In this document: in pieces, positions 59,641 through 64,000 of the stretch | How the letters are laid out: every line of letters begins with the position of its first letter | Position numbering within the stretch: position 1 is the stretch's first letter | Source of the DNA: Torymus aiolomorphi | Taxonomy: Eukaryota > Arthropoda > Insecta > Hymenoptera > Torymidae | Direction: 5' to 3' | Assembly: GCA_036365515.1 (NCBI GenBank) | Contig: CM070874.1 | Coordinates: 65,863,583 to 65,927,582, forward strand | DNA length: 64,000 nt | The notes under the pieces: generated by a model | What the model saw: the letters and a program-made list of their open reading frames with translations, nothing else | Databases searched by the model: none | What the model was told of the DNA's origin: nothing | Program-made: the position numbers and the translations under genes

Positions 59641-60449
59641 AATGCGTTTGCTCGCGAGAAATGAAATCGTCTGAGGCTTTTTGGTAATGTTTTGGTGAAC
59701 TATGATGGCACAGTTGGGCTTAATATTAGGAGGTTTAGATAAATTGCTTGAATTAGGACTGATGGGCGTGCTTTAATTATTTGCAGTGCTGTAAATGTAG
59801 ATTTTTATGAGATTTTGATGAACGGTTGGGGGTAGCGTCAAATTGAGTGCATTAGAATACCTTTAGTCCATCAGAAAATGTTCCTAATAGAGCCATTCTA
59901 GAAAGTTTTGATTCTCTGTAGTTAAAAAAATAAATACATTGTTTTTACTGGCGGGCGTGTAATAAAACTAGTGAAAAAATTTATATATTGTTAACTTACA
60001 CGTAATATACATAATATTTAATGAAAAAATACACAGAGTACCCATATACTCTTCCTTCTTATTAAAAACATGTCAAAAACTCATACAAACATCAAGCTCA
60101 TGAAGAAAGATAACGGTTTCACAAAAATTAAAAGTCTCGTGGATTTCCTCGTATACATGGGCAGTTCTCGGACAGATCGCCTGCTCAAACTTTTTTTTCT
60201 TCGTTAACCACCTTAATCGTTCTGTAACACCCTATAAGTGAAAATTGTTTGTTAAAATACCGTACACTCTTTCTATATAGAAAAAGTGGATCGGCTGGTT
60301 CAATTGAGAATTTCTGGTTCGTCTAAAGATCGTTAAATTCATTTCATAAATTATTTCAAAAAATTCTTTTTTATATAATTTAATAAATTCAAGAACAGTT
60401 ATTTCTTACTTTTTATAAATAAGTCAAATAACAATACATAGTTTTTATG
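59641..60449. other. AT-rich spacer
   Basis: No supported feature. Confidence 0.5.
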
Positions 60450-60532
60450 ATTGAGGGTCTGGAAACGAAAAGGAGACATAACGTGTGTTAATTGAATAGG
60501 CTCTGTCCCCTTTTCGTTTCTAGGCCCTCAAT
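60450..60532. other. 29-bp-stem hairpin
   Basis: The arm starting ATTGAGGGTCTGGAAACGAA pairs with the complement ending CTCAAT at 60532. Two of three differences would be G-U pairs in RNA. It is a small fold-back element or a small-RNA precursor. Confidence 0.65.
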
Positions 60533-61424
60533 TATGCATTGCCATTTTTTTCTAAAACTTTCAAACTCAAGTTACCGAGATAAAATTAAAACTAAAAAAT
60601 ACACGTTTAGTTGTCTAACCAAAGTACAAGGACAACTAATCCGAAATTTTAAAATGAAAAAAATAAATAATTATTTTATACCCTTTATTATACAGTTTTA
60701 CAAAATTAATTTTATTAATTCTATAATCATAAATCCAAAAAAGTGGATTACCAAAACCAGACAACAAATATAAAAAGACACTTGAACAAAATTAAAAATA
60801 GATATTTTCAAACACACACAAAACCATTAATATTGGAGCCTATTCTGATAAAATATTAAGAAAAGTATTTTTGAGTCACTTTTCATGTGGTTAGTATCAT
60901 GTTCGAAATTGATCAATTGACAAATCTGAAATGCTATGATAATAAAAACAAATACACCATAACGTAGTTTAATTTATGTACTTTCATATAGTAAAACTCG
61001 ATTATTACATTTATTTATAATTAGGAAATAAATTGAAATAATGAAAAAGTCCGAAGCGGCTTGATCGGCGCAGGCATGAAAATACACCGCCTAGCATTTA
61101 TTTATCAAAATGAGTGCATTCTTATATTCTCTTGTTATAGTGTTTACGCATTAAATGCATTATTGGATATTTTTACTCGCACAGCAAGTGTATATAAAGT
61201 AAGATCGTCCTTGAGAAAATATTTTGAATTTATGATTGATTGTCTTTTCTGCTAGCTCCTCTAGTATTTCTCTTCTTATTTCAGCGGCTTTTTCATTTTA
61301 ATCTGTGCAATTATAATTTTCGCTGTCTCACTCAACTGTCCTTCTGCCTCATCATAGCTTATGTTAGACACGTGCACATGCTCCGGACAAATTACTAAGT
61401 TATCTCCTAGATTTTTTGTGTTGT
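60533..61424. other. AT-rich spacer
   Basis: No supported gene. It ends at the TTAA that flanks the Kolobok-like element. Confidence 0.5.
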
Positions 61425-61428
61425 TTAA

Positions 61429-64000
61429 GGGGACAAGCCATGGTTAGGGGGTCGAAAAATCGATTTTTTTATGTACTATTTTGATAGTAAATTTTCCGCT
61501 GAATACTATGCTTTCAACCGCATTTCCAAATTCGATTTCGTTTAGAAAATACAGCTAAAACCGTGAAGTCACTTTTTTGCAGATTTAGTGATTTTTCTTA
61601 AATTATCCATTTTAGATATACTATTGTTAATCTTATATTATTTTATGCTTCACAGCATACAATACTGAATTTAGAACGTAAATGTACATTAACATAGTAG
61701 GCAAACTTAACTCGAGGTATAAACCTCGTATATTTTACTTTTACTCTACTTATACAAAAGTATAATACGTACAATACATATAGATGGTTTAAAATCTCAT
61801 CTGTTTACGTTCTGTCAGCGCCATAGTCGTTGGGATTTAAACTAAAAGTGTTTTGAATATAATTGAATCTGCATTTTTCAATGCAATTTATTCAGTATTG
61901 ACAAAAAATTTTTGTGTAAATAAAGTGCTGTGTAGAACTCTTTTAACTGAGAGTGTAGAAGACAGCGATTTTAGATTAACTGCACTGTGCAAAGTGTTGT
62001 TAATATTTTTAATTTAGTGAGTTCAGTGAGTGACTTTTATTTGTGTTTTTTAATAACTAACATTATAGAGGATTAGATATTAGCCACTATGTATTCTGAC
62101 AAGAGAAATAGAACATCAGGAGCTCCAGGAAAGAAGAGAAAATTTGGAAGAAAAAAAAAACATAAAGGATTTAACAAAAATTCAGAGAATGTTCAACAAA
62201 AAATCACGAACAAAAGGAAAAGAAGTACAACTTCAGGGAAAATAAAAGATATATCTGTAGAAGCGTCACAAACAAGAAACAGAATAATAGATATAAACAT
62301 TCTGTTCTTACAGCTGGAGAAATTTCTTGTATGTGCAACATGTAAAGGACAAGTTAAAATTATAGAAGAAGATATTCGAGGACTTGGCTCCAAATTTAAC
62401 ATTATGTGCAAAAATTGTTCAGAGAGAAGAATTATAAGCACGAGCAAGCAAGTTGGAGCTCAAAGCAATGCTTATGAAACCAACAGACGCAGTCTTCTTG
62501 CACTAAGAGCAATTGGGCAAGGATATGCTGCATTGCAAACTTTTTACGGAATCATGGATTTGCCACCACCTGTTGCACATAGTTTTTATGACCATCTCAA
62601 TGAAGATTTAAGCAAAGTGACTCAAGAGGTAGCACAAAATTCTATGCAAGAAGCCGTCAAAAAGGAAACAGCATTAACACCAGCTGAAAATCAAGGCCTA
62701 GATGTATCTGGTGATGGGTCATGGAGAAAAAGAGGATTTTCTTCATTGCAAGGAATTTCAAGTTTGATTGGCTTGCGTTCTCAACAAGTTCTCGACATAT
62801 TTATCAAGAACAGTTTTTGTAAAGCATGTTTAAAGTGGGAAAATAGAAAAGGCACAGAAGAATATGAAGACTGGTTCAGTGATCATCAAGATAAATGTGC
62901 AGCAAACCATGAAGGAAGTGCTGGAAAGATGGAAGTCGATGGAGTTGTGGAAATGTTTAGAAGATCTCAAGAAAAGTATAATGTAAAATACCATCATTAC
63001 ATTGGAGATGGAGATTCGAAAGTGTACAGTGCTTTGTGCCAGGCCAAACCGTATGGAGATGAAGTTAAAGTTGAGAAGAAGGAGTGTGTGGGACACGTCC
63101 AGAAACGAATGGGAACCAGACTCAGGAATTTAAAGAAAAATTTTGGAAAAAAGTTATTAGACGATGGAAAAACCATTGGAGGCCAAGGACGATTAACAGC
63201 AAAAGTAATTGTGCTCACCACATATTATGGTAATGCCATCAGAAACAACACGGACTCTGTAGAAAAAATGCTGAATGCTATATGGGCTACGTACTACCAC
63301 AAGATTTCCACAGACCAGAATCCTCAACATCATTTATGCCCACCAGGACAGAGCAGTTGGTGCAAGTGGCAAAAAGCGAAGGCTCAAAAAAAACTAAAAG
63401 ATTTTCATCATAAAGGCAGTATTCCTGCAGTGATTATGGAGCAGTTGAAACCAATTTACAAAGATCTCTCTGAACAGGAGCTGCTTCACAGATGTTTAGG
63501 CGGTTACACCCAAAATAGTAATGAGAGTTTTAATAATTCAGTTTGGAAGATTGTAACCAAGACCTCCTTCAGTGGTGTACATGTGCTCACAGCAGGTGCT
63601 TGTATTGCTGTCACTTGCTTCAACGATGGAAGAGTTGGTTTTCTGAATATTATGGAAGCCTTTGATGTGAAACCTGGAGTAGCTGCAATTGAGTGGGCAC
63701 AGAAAAGCAATGACATCAGATTATTTCATGCTGAGAGGAATGCCGAAGAAAACACTTTAGAAAATAGGAGAAAACGAAGGAGACTGCAATTGAATTTACC
63801 TGAAGAGTCATATGCACCAGGTTCTTACTAGAGTAGGTAAAAAGTTATTTTTATGCGATAATAGCTAATATAATATTTATTAATTTTTTTCTTTTTACAG
63901 GTGTGTTATTGGCTCTCATAAAAGGATTAATTTATTTTGAGGTTATTTTTACTGTCAATAACATTTATGACTAACAATGTTTTCAGCCTAGTACGAAAAA
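61429..64000 (+). mobile_element. Kolobok-like (Mutator-type DDE) DNA transposon, left part; right end outside the window
   Basis: The left end GGGGACAAGCCATGG begins right after TTAA (61425-61428). About 660 bases of leader precede an uninterrupted transposase gene. The right terminus is not in the window, so the inverted repeat and second TTAA cannot be checked. TTAA plus a C-x2-H DDE transposase points to Kolobok, not piggyBac. Confidence 0.65.
62089..63831 (+). CDS. Kolobok/Mutator-like transposase, 580 residues, intact
   Basis: Cut-and-paste transposase that would bind the element's ends and excise it in the nucleus. Layout: strongly basic N-terminus (GKKRKFGRKKKHK, 14-26, likely nuclear signal); zinc ribbon C82-x2-C85...C107-x2-C110; a conserved NRRSLLALRAIGQGYAAL helix region (132-149); first catalytic Asp in SGDGSW (D209); second in YIGDGDS (D307 or D309); ECVGHVQKRMGTRL with C333-x2-H336, the C-x2-H signature of Mutator/Kolobok-type enzymes; catalytic Glu in NSNESFNN (E479); C-terminal PGSY. 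The ATG at 62089 is the first in frame and follows a stop-rich AT leader. No introns or breaks are seen. The length suits a complete enzyme. The same family, broken, is found at 6449-8423. Confidence 0.88.
   Translation: MYSDKRNRTSGAPGKKRKFGRKKKHKGFNKNSENVQQKITNKRKRSTTSGKIKDISVEASQTRNRIIDINILFLQLEKFLVCATCKGQVKIIEEDIRGLGSKFNIMCKNCSERRIISTSKQVGAQSNAYETNRRSLLALRAIGQGYAALQTFYGIMDLPPPVAHSFYDHLNEDLSKVTQEVAQNSMQEAVKKETALTPAENQGLDVSGDGSWRKRGFSSLQGISSLIGLRSQQVLDIFIKNSFCKACLKWENRKGTEEYEDWFSDHQDKCAANHEGSAGKMEVDGVVEMFRRSQEKYNVKYHHYIGDGDSKVYSALCQAKPYGDEVKVEKKECVGHVQKRMGTRLRNLKKNFGKKLLDDGKTIGGQGRLTAKVIVLTTYYGNAIRNNTDSVEKMLNAIWATYYHKISTDQNPQHHLCPPGQSSWCKWQKAKAQKKLKDFHHKGSIPAVIMEQLKPIYKDLSEQELLHRCLGGYTQNSNESFNNSVWKIVTKTSFSGVHVLTAGACIAVTCFNDGRVGFLNIMEAFDVKPGVAAIEWAQKSNDIRLFHAERNAEENTLENRRKRRRLQLNLPEESYAPGSY

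Overview
The window is AT-rich animal nuclear DNA, almost certainly from an insect. Its cytochrome P450 genes have the short introns and CYP6-type (clan 3) sequence typical of insects, and they look most like the CYP6AS genes that Hymenoptera carry in tandem arrays. A bee, ant or wasp is therefore likely, but this is inference and I cannot name a species. There is no bacterial-type gene, operon or CRISPR array. Long CA/GT, CT/GA and ATT runs, fold-back elements and several transposon superfamilies fill most of the space. GC-rich islands of a few hundred bases stand out at about 9.8-10.05, 11.85-12.5, 26.25-28.6, 55.3-55.95, 58.15-58.65 and 59.2-59.7 kb. Backbone: four CYP6-like loci lie on the + strand. 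(1) 605-3886 is the C-terminal three exons of a gene whose first exon must lie upstream, with a one-base slip in a run of ten A near its end. (2) 19382-21193 is a complete 499-residue gene whose first coding intron uses a GC donor. (3) 43541-45247 is a pseudogene with frameshifts, a dead splice donor and a ruined heme motif. (4) 46372-48377 is a complete 498-residue gene. The two complete genes share intron positions and phases, as expected of tandem duplicates. They probably encode ER-anchored monooxygenases for detoxification or chemical processing. Between them, left to right: a solo LTR (4720-5277); a three-layer nest of TTAA-flanked DNA transposons (6230-9088) whose middle layer carries a wrecked Kolobok/Mutator-type transposase; a LINE fragment; a ~93-bp minisatellite (11.27-11.72 kb); a diverged ~324-bp satellite (12.6-14.55 kb, again at 34.1-35.3 kb); a spliced minus-strand gene for a basic coiled-coil protein (14555-15757), cut off where the satellite begins; fold-back elements; and a Penelope-like element with a hammerhead-ribozyme core (22499-23276). 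From 24.9 to 29 kb there is a tandem duplication split by an AT-rich fold-back element, then several MITEs in GC-rich sequence. A young, intact Copia retrotransposon occupies 29347-34058, with LTRs differing at 2 of 218 sites, a matching 5-bp target duplication and one 1374-codon gag-pol frame. At 35.87-39.19 kb lies a wrecked Helentron/Helitron-type element with RPA-like, Pif1-helicase and endonuclease parts. It is split by a second Penelope-like insertion with ribozyme-like cores in both arms. Next come two near-perfect palindromes (39233-40953), a 100-base hairpin and a LINE RT fragment. The right end holds a pyrimidine-rich tract, an LTR-like piece and a decayed unknown reading frame carrying a TTAA-flanked MITE, GC-rich promoter-like DNA with a palindromic NRF1-type site (59429-59438), and the left part of an apparently intact Kolobok-like transposon with a 580-codon transposase (element from 61429, right end outside the window). 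The most unusual items are: the set of TTAA-flanked elements whose ends all begin with GG, spanning an intact autonomous copy, a dead copy and short derivatives; the ribozyme-bearing Penelope-like insertions; the 1.3-kb near-perfect palindrome; a hairpin motif repeated four times with compensatory base changes; and the His-for-Arg change in the heme-binding loop of the P450s.
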